Below, in pieces: positions 1-8,628 of a stretch of 64,000 nucleotides of DNA. The stretch spans positions 1,917 through 65,916 of the forward strand of contig NZ_LT556044.1 in assembly GCF_900079775.1 (NCBI RefSeq), written 5' to 3'. How positions within the stretch are numbered: position 1 is the stretch's first letter; each line of letters begins with the position of its first letter. A model generated the notes under the pieces. That model was given only the letters and a program-made list of their open reading frames with translations. It was not told the DNA's origin and did not search any database. Both the position numbers and the translations under genes were made by a program. This DNA is from Leyella lascolaii. Lineage in GTDB: Bacteria > Bacteroidota > Bacteroidia > Bacteroidales > Bacteroidaceae.

Positions 1-140
1 AAATCTGGATTGGCAGTTGTCTTGCAACTGAACTGCGCCTGTGTTCCGTCCACTGTGATACGTCCCATAACTGGAACAGTACCATCTTTCTTTACTACCT
101 GTCTTTTGAGGTAGAAGATAATTGAAAATGTACTCTTCAT
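1..140 (-). CDS. Tyrosine recombinase (integrase), N-terminal fragment cut by window edge
   Basis: The minus strand has an ATG at 140 and stays open for 46 codons to the window edge. The protein begins MKSTFSIIFYLKRQ and continues with a DGTxPVMGRITVDG-like stretch and a CKTT segment. This is the usual opening of Bacteroidales tyrosine recombinases, an arm-type DNA-binding beta-sheet domain that precedes the SAM-like and catalytic domains. The catalytic R-H-R-H-Y part lies outside the window. A TAnnTTTG promoter box sits about 22 bases before the ATG (162-169), which supports this start. Such enzymes integrate and excise mobile elements, so an integrated element probably lies to the left. The family call is good; the type of element cannot be known from here. 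Confidence 0.8.
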   Translation of the reverse strand, partial: MKSTFSIIFYLKRQVVKKDGTVPVMGRITVDGTQAQFSCKTTANPD

Positions 141-161
141 AACGTCATTCTTTTTTGCGTT

Positions 162-169
162 CAAAATTA
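162..169 (-). promoter_or_regulatory. Bacteroidetes -7 box for the integrase gene
   Basis: Read on the minus strand this is TAATTTTG, matching TAnnTTTG, and it lies 22 bases before the integrase ATG. No clear -33 TTTG was found. The adjacent DNA has short inverted repeats, for example TTTGGTT..AACCAAA at 222-238. Confidence 0.45.
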
Positions 170-720
170 ATACATGAAGAGTCTTTTCTTGCTACGCATT
201 TCACGGCAGAACACGGCAAATTTGGTTCGTAACCAAAAATCTTACGTTGCTCATCAGTAACTCACTATAAATCAGAGTGTTCAAATTCAATTCGTAACCT
301 TCCTCATTCTTCCGAACCTCAACATTTCCCATTTGGGGTATAGGTTACGGATAGGTAACGTTCCTCTGTCTCAACTTGTCGTATTCCCGTCTTCGTCTGT
401 CCTCGCCACTTTTAACCAAAATGAGGAAAGTAACTGATAACCAGTAAACTTTCCTCATTCTTCTCTCAAACACTTTTTATATGTACTTTCATGATGCGGA
501 ACGGTACGTTTGACAAGGCGGAAAAGGCTTTCTGAGAGTATTGAACATGCCATTTGGGAATATGGTATAACAGCCGTGAGGGGATAGTAATCAGGAAACG
601 AGGCATCGGAAGGGCTAATAATCCGATGTAATGACGTGTCGAGTGGTGAAAAATACGAATTATGATGAAATGCTATAATAATAAAACACTTGTAAGATAG
701 CAAATGTTGCCATATGCCGT

Positions 721-789
721 TTCTATTTTGTAAAAAAATAATGTAAAGATTTTTTACCTTTCGTTCTGCATAAATATGCATTCTGATGA
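721..789. repeat. Intergenic repeat B, copy 1
   Basis: A 69-base block aligns without gaps to 58505-58573, with 57 identical bases by hand count. Both copies contain an A-rich/T-rich hairpin (gtaaaaaa..ttttttac here) followed by a near-palindromic tgcataaatatgca-type motif. DNA upstream (about 640-720) also resembles the DNA upstream of copy 2, so the real unit may be longer and decayed. There is no coding capacity. The role is unknown. Confidence 0.7.
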
Positions 790-1356
790 ATATGAGTGTT
801 CGTATAAAAATTGGACCGTCGCCATTATATATGTCAAGGCTGGTGGGTAGCAAGGCATAACACCGCTATGCATATGCTTACATGCGCTTTCACGCTTTTT
901 ATGTCTATACAGCATTGCAGCCACCATACTGTTTCCCGATTTTCTCTGATGCAGTGCGCTTGTTATTCTATAAAATAAGGAGTGCATGCGCCTTACATCA
1001 TTGCGAAAGGTGTATGTGGGTAGGCTGGGGAATAGTTGTGAAAGTGTGGTCCACGGACACTTGGCATTTCTGATTAACGTGCAGAAGAAAATGTTGCATT
1101 ACAGTTGTTTTTAATGGTGTGTTTTTCGGTGGGATGACAATAAATATCCGAGGCTTTAGTCACATCAATCGGTATGTCTGACAGTATGCATTCTGCTGAA
1201 ATGATGTGTCTTTTTCTTGTGTGCTTCCTATAATTTATACCTTGTAATCTTCTCTATATCAATACATTTTCTTTACAAGTCGGATGTGCTGCACAGTATG
1301 ATTAAACATAAATAAATATTTTTTTTGTTATTATGAATTATTCGGATATTTATTAT

Positions 1357-1364
1357 TAACTTTG
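1357..1364 (+). promoter_or_regulatory. Bacteroidetes -7 box for the nuo operon
   Basis: TAACTTTG matches TAnnTTTG and is followed by GC, as is common in this phylum. It leaves a leader of about 110 bases before nuoA. A properly spaced -33 TTTG is not evident. Confidence 0.55.
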
Positions 1365-1482
1365 CACGTTGAAATCAGTAGTGTACACTTTCGTGTTATA
1401 GAAATTATTCTATTACGCACTAAAAAAATAACATGAATACGATTTGTCTTCGAATACAAAAACGTAATATTTTATATATTTT

Positions 1483-1833
1483 ATGTATTTTATCTTGTTA
1501 ATTACCGTTTTAATAACGGCTGTTTTCTTGGTAGTAGCGGCCTACGTGATTGCAAAACTCATAGGTCCTCGTACATTTAATAAGGTAAAGGGTGAGCCCT
1601 TTGAGTGCGGTATTCCGACCCATGGCTCGTCATGGATACCGGTACATGTAGGCTACTATCTTTTTGCCATTCTGTTCCTGATTTTTGATGTTGAGACAGT
1701 GTTTCTTTATCCTTGGGCAGTAGTGGTGAAGGACTTCGGTGCCATGGCACTGGTAAGTATCGGGTTCTTCTTGTTGGTACTTGTATTTGGCTTGGCTTAT
1801 GCTTGGCGGAAAGGAGCATTGGAATGGAAGTAA
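1483..1833 (+). CDS. nuoA: NADH-quinone oxidoreductase subunit A
   Basis: A small inner-membrane subunit of respiratory complex I (116 aa), near the usual family length. Three hydrophobic helices are visible (about residues 2-24, 60-78 and 86-108). Between the first two is the conserved loop with [10 protein letters not shown], whose cysteine lies in the region that faces the quinone channel in this family. The second helix has the typical FDVET acidic motif. It is the first gene of a ten-gene nuo operon, and its last 10 bases overlap the start of nuoB. The ATG at 1483 gives a protein that begins directly with the first membrane helix; no strong Shine-Dalgarno precedes it, which is normal for Bacteroidetes. 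Confidence 0.95.
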   Translation: MYFILLITVLITAVFLVVAAYVIAKLIGPRTFNKVKGEPFECGIPTHGSSWIPVHVGYYLFAILFLIFDVETVFLYPWAVVVKDFGAMALVSIGFFLLVLVFGLAYAWRKGALEWK

Positions 1834-2480
1834 AGAAACCGGTCATTAAGAGTATTCCTTATTCGGAATTCAAGGACAATGAGTCTCTGGAGAAAATCGT
1901 GCAGGAGCTTCATGAAGGAGGCGTGAATGTAGTTACGGGTTCTCTGGACCAGATGATCAATTGGGGACGTAGCAACTCGTTGTGGTCTTTAACCTTTGCA
2001 ACAAGCTGTTGCGGTATTGAGTTTATGGCTGTAGGTTGTGCCAGATATGATTTCGCGAGATTCGGTTTTGAAGTCACACGTAACTCACCGCGTCAGGCAG
2101 ATTTGATTATGTGTGCCGGCACAATAACAAACAAGATGGCGCCGGTGTTCAAACGTCTGTACGACCAGATGGCTGAGCCTAAATATGTGGTTGCTGTAGG
2201 CGGTTGTGCCATTTCCGGAGGACCGTTCAAGAGCAGTTATCATGTTGTGAAGGGCATCAATGAAATAGTGCCGGTGGATGTGTATGTTCCGGGTTGCCCT
2301 CCGCGTCCTGAGGCTATTCTTTATGGAATGATGCAGCTTCAGAGGAAGGTGAAGGTTGAGAAATTCTTCGGTGGTGTAAACCGAAAGGAACACAAGCCAA
2401 TAATAGTTGACGGGAAAATAGACAAGTCCATGTTAAACGACTTTGCTCCTGACGATACGGGCAAGGACAGCAATATATAA
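1824..2480 (+). CDS. nuoB: NADH-quinone oxidoreductase subunit B
   Basis: The peripheral-arm subunit that holds the terminal [4Fe-4S] cluster N2 and passes electrons to quinone. The sequence shows the paired cysteines in [12 protein letters not shown], then [13 protein letters not shown] and PGCPPRPE, which together supply the cluster ligands and the NuoD contact. The start at 1824 ([10 protein letters not shown]) is chosen over an upstream in-frame ATG at 1713, because 1713 lies deep inside nuoA and the extra 37 residues are not NuoB-like. An AAAGGAG motif sits just before 1824. The start overlaps the nuoA end by 10 bases, suggesting translational coupling. Length is 218 aa. Confidence 0.95.
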   Translation: MEVKKPVIKSIPYSEFKDNESLEKIVQELHEGGVNVVTGSLDQMINWGRSNSLWSLTFATSCCGIEFMAVGCARYDFARFGFEVTRNSPRQADLIMCAGTITNKMAPVFKRLYDQMAEPKYVVAVGGCAISGGPFKSSYHVVKGINEIVPVDVYVPGCPPRPEAILYGMMQLQRKVKVEKFFGGVNRKEHKPIIVDGKIDKSMLNDFAPDDTGKDSNI

Positions 2481-2492
2481 TAAAGGAAGGAT

Positions 2493-4061
2493 ATGAAATT
2501 AGAACATAAACTTTTTGAACTTAAAGATTTTGCCGTACAAATGGCAAAACTTAGAAACGAGAAGCATTTCGACTTCCTTGTGACGATTGTCGGAGAGGAT
2601 TTCGGTGAGGAAGGACTCGGATGTGTATATATTCTTGAGAATACAAAGAATTATGAGCGCATTAGTGTGAAGGTTGTAAACCCTGACCGTGAAAACGCAT
2701 ACATTCCTACTGTAAGCCACCTTTGGAAGGCTGCCGATTTCCTTGAACGTGAGGTTTTCGATTTTTATGGCATAAAGTTCCTCGGCCATAAGGATATGCG
2801 CCGTCTTTATCTTCGCTCAGACTTTAAAGGCTATCCTTTCCGTAAGGATTATGACATGAGTCCTGAAAACAATACATATACGCTTGAAGACGACCCTGAG
2901 ACAGATTATACCGTAGAATTCAATATCGATGAAAACGGCAAGATAAAGGAGACATATCATAAGCTGTTTACAGATGACGACTATGTAATCAATATCGGTC
3001 CTCAGCATCCGGCAACACATGGTGTGCTTCGTTTGCAGACCATTCTTGACGGAGAGGTTATACGTAAGGTGTATCCACATTGCGGATATATACATCGCGG
3101 TATAGAGAAAATGTGCGAAAGCTACACATATCCTCAGACGCTGGCTTTGACAGATAGGCTTGACTATCTTTCGGCTATGATGAACCGGCATGCGCTTGTC
3201 TCTGTGATAGAAGAGGCAATGGGCGTGGAACTGAGCGAGCGTATAATGTATATCCGCACTATAATGGATGAGCTCCAACGTCTGGATTCGCATTTGCTGT
3301 TCTATGCATGTTGTGCACAGGATTTAGGTGCGCTTACGGCATTTATCTATGGAATGCGCGACCGCGAGCAGGTTCTTAATGTAATGGAAGAGACCACCGG
3401 AGGCCGTCTGATTCAGAATTATTATAGAATAGGCGGATGCTACGCGGACATAGACCCCAACTTTGTAAGTAATGTCAAAAAGCTTTGTGCATATATAAAA
3501 CCGATGTTCAAAGAATATAATGACATTTTTACAGGAAATGTTATTCTTCACAACCGTTTTGTAGGCGTAGGAAAACTGTCGCTTGACAGTGCTGTTTCTT
3601 ATGGATGTACCGGTGGTACGGGCCGCGCATGCGGATGGCACAATGATGTGAGAAAGCATCATCCGTATGACATGTATGGAAAAGTGGATTTCGATGAGAT
3701 TGTCCTTAACAATGGCGACTGCTTCGATCGTTATATGGTTCGTATGAAAGAAATGGAGCAGAGCGTGAGAATCATCGAACAGCTTATTGACAACATACCG
3801 GCAGGTGATTTTTACATAAAACAGAAACCTATTATACGTGTGCCGGAAGGTCAATGGTATAAGTCTGTTGAAGGAAGCCGTGGTGAGATTGGCGTATATC
3901 TTGACAGCCGCGGTGACAAGAGTCCCTACCGTTTGAAATTCCGTCCTATGGGATTGCCGCTGGTGTCAGCTCTTGATGAGATGTTGCAGGGAGAGAAAAT
4001 TGCGGATCTTATTTCAGTAGGAGCAACACTTGATTATGTGATACCGGATATCGACAGATAA
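2493..4061 (+). CDS. nuoCD: NADH-quinone oxidoreductase fused subunits C and D
   Basis: A 522-residue fusion of NuoC (about residues 1-140, ending near the RRLYLRSDFKGYPFRKDY stretch) and NuoD (about 165-522). The NuoD part has NIGPQHPATHGVLRL, followed by CGYIHRGIEK and the C-terminal DPV-like region that descends from the NiFe-hydrogenase large subunit. NuoC and NuoD form part of the quinone-binding peripheral arm together with NuoB. The fusion is common in several bacterial groups, including Bacteroidetes. An AAAGGAAGG motif precedes the ATG by a few bases, and the gene begins 12 bases after nuoB. No internal stop or frameshift marks the junction, so the fusion is genuine. Confidence 0.95.
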   Translation: MKLEHKLFELKDFAVQMAKLRNEKHFDFLVTIVGEDFGEEGLGCVYILENTKNYERISVKVVNPDRENAYIPTVSHLWKAADFLEREVFDFYGIKFLGHKDMRRLYLRSDFKGYPFRKDYDMSPENNTYTLEDDPETDYTVEFNIDENGKIKETYHKLFTDDDYVINIGPQHPATHGVLRLQTILDGEVIRKVYPHCGYIHRGIEKMCESYTYPQTLALTDRLDYLSAMMNRHALVSVIEEAMGVELSERIMYIRTIMDELQRLDSHLLFYACCAQDLGALTAFIYGMRDREQVLNVMEETTGGRLIQNYYRIGGCYADIDPNFVSNVKKLCAYIKPMFKEYNDIFTGNVILHNRFVGVGKLSLDSAVSYGCTGGTGRACGWHNDVRKHHPYDMYGKVDFDEIVLNNGDCFDRYMVRMKEMEQSVRIIEQLIDNIPAGDFYIKQKPIIRVPEGQWYKSVEGSRGEIGVYLDSRGDKSPYRLKFRPMGLPLVSALDEMLQGEKIADLISVGATLDYVIPDIDR

Positions 4062-4089
4062 CTAATAAATAATAAATCATTTTATAGAA

Positions 4090-5172
4090 ATGTTTGATTT
4101 TAGTATAGTTACAACATGGTTTGACAGTCTTCTGCGCGACACGTTAGGATTGGGCAGTTTTCTGTCTGTCCTGATTGAGTGCGTGCTTGTCGGCTTGTTC
4201 ATACTCATTGCATATGCGCTGCTGGCTATAGTACTGATATTTATGGAGCGTAAGGTGTGTGCATATTTCCAGTGCCGTCTCGGTCCGATGCGTGTGGGAC
4301 CTTGGGGAGTATTCCAGGTATTTGCCGACGTTGTGAAAATGCTTATAAAGGAAATATTCTTTGTTGATAAGGCAGACAAACTGCTTTATGCCATCGCACC
4401 GTTCCTTGTACTCATAGGAAGTGTGGGAGCTTTTGCGTTCATGCCTTGGAATAAAGGCGCTCATATATTGGATTTTAACCTCGGAGTATTTTTACTGACA
4501 GCTATATCAAGTATAGGTGTTGTGGGTATATTCCTTGCCGGATGGAGCTCGAACAACAAGTATAGCGTTGTGTCCGCGATGCGTGGTGCAGTGCAGTTGA
4601 TTTCATATGAAATGTCTCTTTGCCTGTGTCTCATTACCGCAGTAGTACTTACCGGTACCATGCAGCTGTCTGGCATAATTGAGGCACAGGAGAATGGCTG
4701 GCTTATATTCCGTGGGCATATACCGGCGATAATCGCGTTTATAGTGTTCCTCATTGCAGGAAACGCGGAGGCAAACCGTGGTCCGTTCGACCTTGCAGAG
4801 GCAGAGAGTGAGCTTACCGCAGGTTATCATACAGAATATTCGGGAATGGGATTCGGATTTTTCTATCTCGCAGAATATCTGAATATGTTCATAATCGCAG
4901 GTCTTGCTGCAACGATATTCCTCGGAGGATGGATGCCTTTGCATATTGCCGGACTTGACGGGTTCAATGCTGTAATGGATTATATCCCGGGTATAGTGTG
5001 GTTCCTTGCCAAAGCATTCCTTATTGTTTGGATTATGCTGTGGATTAAATGGTCTTTCCCGCGTCTGAGAATCGACCAGATTCTGAAACTGGAATGGAAG
5101 TATCTTATGCCTTTGGCACTTCTCAATCTGGTTATTATGACATTGGTGGTAGCATTCGGACTTCACTTTTGA
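4090..5172 (+). CDS. nuoH: NADH-quinone oxidoreductase subunit H
   Basis: The membrane subunit (360 aa, normal length) that connects the quinone site to the proton-pumping arm. It has about eight hydrophobic helices. Family hallmarks are the [19 protein letters not shown] loop after the first helix, [11 protein letters not shown], and [20 protein letters not shown], the charged loop that helps form the quinone pocket. It lies 28 bases after nuoCD in the same operon. Nothing is unusual. Confidence 0.95.
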   Translation: MFDFSIVTTWFDSLLRDTLGLGSFLSVLIECVLVGLFILIAYALLAIVLIFMERKVCAYFQCRLGPMRVGPWGVFQVFADVVKMLIKEIFFVDKADKLLYAIAPFLVLIGSVGAFAFMPWNKGAHILDFNLGVFLLTAISSIGVVGIFLAGWSSNNKYSVVSAMRGAVQLISYEMSLCLCLITAVVLTGTMQLSGIIEAQENGWLIFRGHIPAIIAFIVFLIAGNAEANRGPFDLAEAESELTAGYHTEYSGMGFGFFYLAEYLNMFIIAGLAATIFLGGWMPLHIAGLDGFNAVMDYIPGIVWFLAKAFLIVWIMLWIKWSFPRLRIDQILKLEWKYLMPLALLNLVIMTLVVAFGLHF

Positions 5173-5217
5173 TATAAATAGTGTATTATTTTATAACATT
5201 CGTTGACTATCAAAGAA

Positions 5218-5745
5218 ATGGAAAATAGTAAAACATACATTGGAGAGGTTAAGGATGCAATTAAATCCCTGCTCACCGGTATGGGTGTGACCTGGAAGGA
5301 ATATTTCACAAAAAAGGTCACCGAACAATATCCGGAAAACAGAAAGACGACATTGCATGTCTCTCAAAGACATCGTGGCAGACTTGTAATGCCACATGAC
5401 GCTAACGGCAATAATAAATGTGTAGCATGTACGTTGTGCGAGAAGGCTTGTCCGAACGGCACTATAAAGATAACCACGGAGATGGTGACAGATGAAGAGG
5501 GCAAAAAGAAACGCCGTCTCGTTGATTACCAGTACGATTTGGGTGATTGTATGTTCTGTGAGTTGTGTGTACAGGCATGTCCTCATGATGCGATTATATT
5601 TACCAACGATTTTGAGAATTCTACATTCAGCCGCGATTCATTGGTGCTGCATCTTGACAAGGAAAAAACATATAATCCGTCGTTACCCAATATTATAGAT
5701 GGCGGTGCTGAGTTTGAGATAGGAAAATTTAATACAAAGAAATAG
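5218..5745 (+). CDS. nuoI: NADH-quinone oxidoreductase subunit I
   Basis: A peripheral-arm protein with two [4Fe-4S] clusters (N6a/N6b) that carries electrons toward NuoB. Two ferredoxin motifs are visible: CVACTLCEKACP and CMFCELCVQACP. I chose ATG 5218 (MENSKTYIGEV, 175 aa) over an in-frame TTG at 5203, since ATG is preferred and the extra five residues add nothing. Because this operon has no nuoE, nuoF or nuoG, NuoI is the most distal iron-sulfur subunit encoded here. It may therefore be close to where an external donor delivers electrons; that is inference. Confidence 0.93.
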   Translation: MENSKTYIGEVKDAIKSLLTGMGVTWKEYFTKKVTEQYPENRKTTLHVSQRHRGRLVMPHDANGNNKCVACTLCEKACPNGTIKITTEMVTDEEGKKKRRLVDYQYDLGDCMFCELCVQACPHDAIIFTNDFENSTFSRDSLVLHLDKEKTYNPSLPNIIDGGAEFEIGKFNTKK

Positions 5746-5759
5746 GAGGAGACGTAAAA

Positions 5760-6275
5760 ATGGCTAATATGGTAATGTTTATAATTCTTGCTGTCTTCAT
5801 CCTTGGCTCAGCTTTGGTATGTGTTACGACAAAGAGAATAATGAGAGCGGCAACATTCCTGTTGTTTGTGCTTTTTGGTGTCGCAGGTCTTTATTTCCTG
5901 CTTGATTATACATTCTTGGGTGCAGCTCAGATATCTGTGTATGCCGGAGGTGTAACCATTATTTATATTTTTGCAATTCAGCTTGTCAGCAAACATACCC
6001 TTCAGGGCTTGTCCGAAAAATTGCGTGGAAAACGTGTGATATGCGGAGGATTGCTTTCTATAGCAGGGTTTGCTACGGTTGTTGCCGTTTTATTAAAGAA
6101 CAAGTTCATATCTATGGCTGCGCAGTTGCCAGACACGGAAATACCTATGGACCAGATAGGTCATACTCTAATGGGAGCAGACAAGTATCAGTATGTACTT
6201 CCGTTTGAGTTTATATCTGTATTCTTGCTGGCATGTATTATCGGAGGCATAGTAATTTCAAGAAAGGAGAAGTAA
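5760..6275 (+). CDS. nuoJ: NADH-quinone oxidoreductase subunit J
   Basis: A five-helix membrane subunit (171 aa) of the complex I pumping arm. The third helix region, with AAQISVYAGGVTIIYIFAIQL, matches the conserved NuoJ segment involved in coupling. A strong AGGAGGAG lies about 12 bases before the ATG, one of the clearest Shine-Dalgarno sequences in the operon. The stop at 6275 is two bases before the nuoK ATG. Confidence 0.93.
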   Translation: MANMVMFIILAVFILGSALVCVTTKRIMRAATFLLFVLFGVAGLYFLLDYTFLGAAQISVYAGGVTIIYIFAIQLVSKHTLQGLSEKLRGKRVICGGLLSIAGFATVVAVLLKNKFISMAAQLPDTEIPMDQIGHTLMGADKYQYVLPFEFISVFLLACIIGGIVISRKEK

Positions 6276-6277
6276 TC

Positions 6278-6586
6278 ATGGTACCGGTAGAATATTATTT
6301 TGTGCTTTCCGCACTGCTGTTTTTTATTGGCGTATTCGGGTTTGTCACAAGACGTAACCTTATTGCCATGCTGATATCTATTGAGTTGATACTCAATTCT
6401 GTTGATATAAACTTTGCAGCATTCAACAGAATGCTTTATCCCGGACAAATGGAAGGAATGTTTTTTACATTGTTTTCTATAGGTGTGTCTGCGGCAGAGT
6501 CAGCAGTAGCTATTGCAATCATTATTAATGTTTATCGCAATTTCCATAGTGATCAGGTAAACAGTATTGAAAACATGAAATTTTAA
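6278..6586 (+). CDS. nuoK: NADH-quinone oxidoreductase subunit K
   Basis: A three-helix membrane subunit (102 aa, the standard NuoK size) with the two buried glutamates typical of the family, in SIELILNSVDINF and GVSAAESAVAIAI. The start at 6278 (MVPVEYYFV) is preferred over an upstream in-frame ATG at 6233. The extra 15 residues are basic, lie inside nuoJ and do not look like NuoK, while AAAGGAG precedes 6278 at good spacing. Only two bases separate it from the nuoJ stop. Confidence 0.93.
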   Translation: MVPVEYYFVLSALLFFIGVFGFVTRRNLIAMLISIELILNSVDINFAAFNRMLYPGQMEGMFFTLFSIGVSAAESAVAIAIIINVYRNFHSDQVNSIENMKF

Positions 6587-6591
6587 GTGTT

Positions 6592-8571
6592 ATGGATTAT
6601 AGTTATGTATATCTGATACTTTTATTGCCTGCATTGTCATTCATCTTGCTTGGACTTGCAGGAATGAAGATGTCTCATAAATTAGCTGGAATTATCGGTA
6701 CGTGTTCTTTGGCAGTAGTTACTGTTCTTTCATATTACACAGCCATTGAATATTTCCTTGTTGTAGGACGTGAGGCTTCAAGCGGACTGTATCCGACAGT
6801 TACGGCGTTTGATTTCACATGGTTGAAATTCAGCGAACTGTTGACGTTCAACATCGGTTTCAGACTGACGCCTATTTCTGTTATGATGCTTATCGTAATA
6901 TCCACTGTCAGCCTGATGGTACACATATATTCATTCGGATATATGCATGGAGAAAAAGGTTTTCAGCGTTATTATGCGTTCTTGAGTCTTTTCTCAATGT
7001 CGATGTTGGGACTGGTCGTAGCTACGAATATATTCCAAATGTATCTGTTCTGGGAGCTTGTCGGTGTGTCTTCGTATCTTCTCATCGGATTCTATTATCC
7101 TTTGCATGCTGCGGTGGCAGCCTCGAAGAAGGCTTTTATCGTGACACGATTCGCTGACTTGTTCTTCCTTATAGGAATATTATTTTACAGCTTCTATGTC
7201 GGTACGTTCAATTATGATCTGACAACAATGACTCCGGAACAAGCCGAAGCACTTCATAATTCGGCATGGATCATTCCTACATCGTTGTTCCTGATGTTCA
7301 TAGGAGGTGCCGGAAAGAGTGCCATGTTCCCGTTACACATATGGTTGCCTGACGCAATGGAAGGACCTACCCCCGTCTCAGCACTGATACATGCCGCAAC
7401 GATGGTTGTCGCCGGAGTTTATCTTGTGGCAAGCCTTTTCCCTATTTTTGTGGAGTTCGCACCACAGGCGCTGCATGTGATTGCTTATATTGCGGCGTTC
7501 ACCGCTTTTTATGCAGCAGCAGTGGCTTGTTGCCAAAGCGACATCAAGAGAGTTCTGGCATTCTCTACAATATCACAAATAGGTTTCATGCTTGTAGCCT
7601 TGGGTGTTTGCATGCCTGATCCGGAAATAGGAAAAGTTGCTATGACAGAAGAATATGCGGATGTAAATGGGTTGGGATACATGGCAGGTATGTATCATCT
7701 GTTTACTCACGCCATGTTCAAGGCATGTCTGTTCCTCGGAGCCGGATGCATTATACATGCGGTACATTCAAATGAGAAGAAATTCATGGGAGGATTGCGC
7801 AAATATATGCCTGTCACACATTTGACATTCCTGATTTCGTGTCTTGCGATAGCCGGAATACCTTTCTTCTCCGGGTTCTGTTCTAAGGATGAGATTCTAG
7901 TAGCTTGCTATAATTTCTCTATGCCTATGGGGATTATAATGAGTGGTATTGCTGCGATGACAGCATTCTATATGTTCCGGCTTTATTACGTTATTTTCTG
8001 GGGAGAAAGCTATTATGAGACACATAAGTCTGAGGGTGCGCATGCTCCCCACGAGGCTCCTCTGACAATGACTGTTCCGCTTATTGTCCTGTCAGTTATA
8101 ACTCTGTTGATTGGCATAACAGGAACATTACATATATTTGAATTCGGAGAATATGTCTCTGCTAATGGAATCGGATTCGCAACTCACACTAATTGGACTG
8201 TTGCAGGAGTAAGCACCGTACTTGCTCTTTGCGGTATCGGTCTTGCTACATTTATGTATAAAGGTGCTAAAACACCTGTTGCGGATATGCTCGCCAAAAA
8301 GTTCCCGCGTCTGCATGAGGCTGCTTACCGCCGTTTCTATATGGATGAAGTCTGGATGTTTGTGACACATAAGATAATATTCCGTTGTGTTTCTACACCT
8401 TTGGCATGGTTTGACCGTCATGTTGTTGACGGAACTATGAACTTTATGGCTTGGGCAGCAAATGCCGGTGGAGAAAGCATACGCAGTTGGCAGAGCGGTG
8501 ATGTAAGACAGTATGCCGTATGGTTCCTGACCGGAACAGTCGCTCTGACTCTGATTTTGTTGTGTTTGTAA
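6592..8571 (+). CDS. nuoL: NADH-quinone oxidoreductase subunit L
   Basis: The distal proton-pumping antiporter-like subunit (659 aa). Conserved motifs include the glutamate helix LFWELVGVSSYLLIGFYY and FLMFIGGAGKSAMFPLHIWLPDAMEGPTPVSALIHAATMV (lysine and histidine of the proton path), then the second half ending in a long amphipathic lateral helix and a final C-terminal membrane helix. It begins five bases after nuoK. Length and order are normal. Confidence 0.95.
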   Translation: MDYSYVYLILLLPALSFILLGLAGMKMSHKLAGIIGTCSLAVVTVLSYYTAIEYFLVVGREASSGLYPTVTAFDFTWLKFSELLTFNIGFRLTPISVMMLIVISTVSLMVHIYSFGYMHGEKGFQRYYAFLSLFSMSMLGLVVATNIFQMYLFWELVGVSSYLLIGFYYPLHAAVAASKKAFIVTRFADLFFLIGILFYSFYVGTFNYDLTTMTPEQAEALHNSAWIIPTSLFLMFIGGAGKSAMFPLHIWLPDAMEGPTPVSALIHAATMVVAGVYLVASLFPIFVEFAPQALHVIAYIAAFTAFYAAAVACCQSDIKRVLAFSTISQIGFMLVALGVCMPDPEIGKVAMTEEYADVNGLGYMAGMYHLFTHAMFKACLFLGAGCIIHAVHSNEKKFMGGLRKYMPVTHLTFLISCLAIAGIPFFSGFCSKDEILVACYNFSMPMGIIMSGIAAMTAFYMFRLYYVIFWGESYYETHKSEGAHAPHEAPLTMTVPLIVLSVITLLIGITGTLHIFEFGEYVSANGIGFATHTNWTVAGVSTVLALCGIGLATFMYKGAKTPVADMLAKKFPRLHEAAYRRFYMDEVWMFVTHKIIFRCVSTPLAWFDRHVVDGTMNFMAWAANAGGESIRSWQSGDVRQYAVWFLTGTVALTLILLCL

Positions 8572-8628
8572 GTAACACTCCGGTTTCATTAAATGAAAAT
8601 ATAGTCAATACTTAGATAATAAATAAAG

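Larger units (their letters stand above)
141..1482. other. Gene-free region between integrase and nuoA
   Basis: About 1.3 kb without a convincing gene. Open frames here have no recognisable family, signal peptide or ribosome-binding site. Near 222-464 there are several short inverted and direct motifs: cgtaacc / ggttacg, and cttcctcattctt at about 298-310 and 451-463, with a partial inverted copy near 420-432. These could be integrase arm sites. A hairpin-bearing repeat at 721-789 has a second copy at 58505-58573. The nuo promoter box is at 1357-1364. Confidence 0.6.

Noticed and set aside
772-785. ARG-box-like palindrome (tgcataaatatgca) as ArgR operator
   Set aside because: No arginine gene is near either copy, and the motif is part of a larger repeat.
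455-987. Open frames in the gene-free left region
   Set aside because: No family, signal peptide or start signal; they overlap a non-coding repeat that recurs elsewhere in frame-independent form.
1433-1501. Possible 22-codon leader frame overlapping the nuoA start
   Set aside because: Starts with ATG, but has no ribosome-binding site or attenuator-like structure, and its sequence follows the local AT-rich composition.
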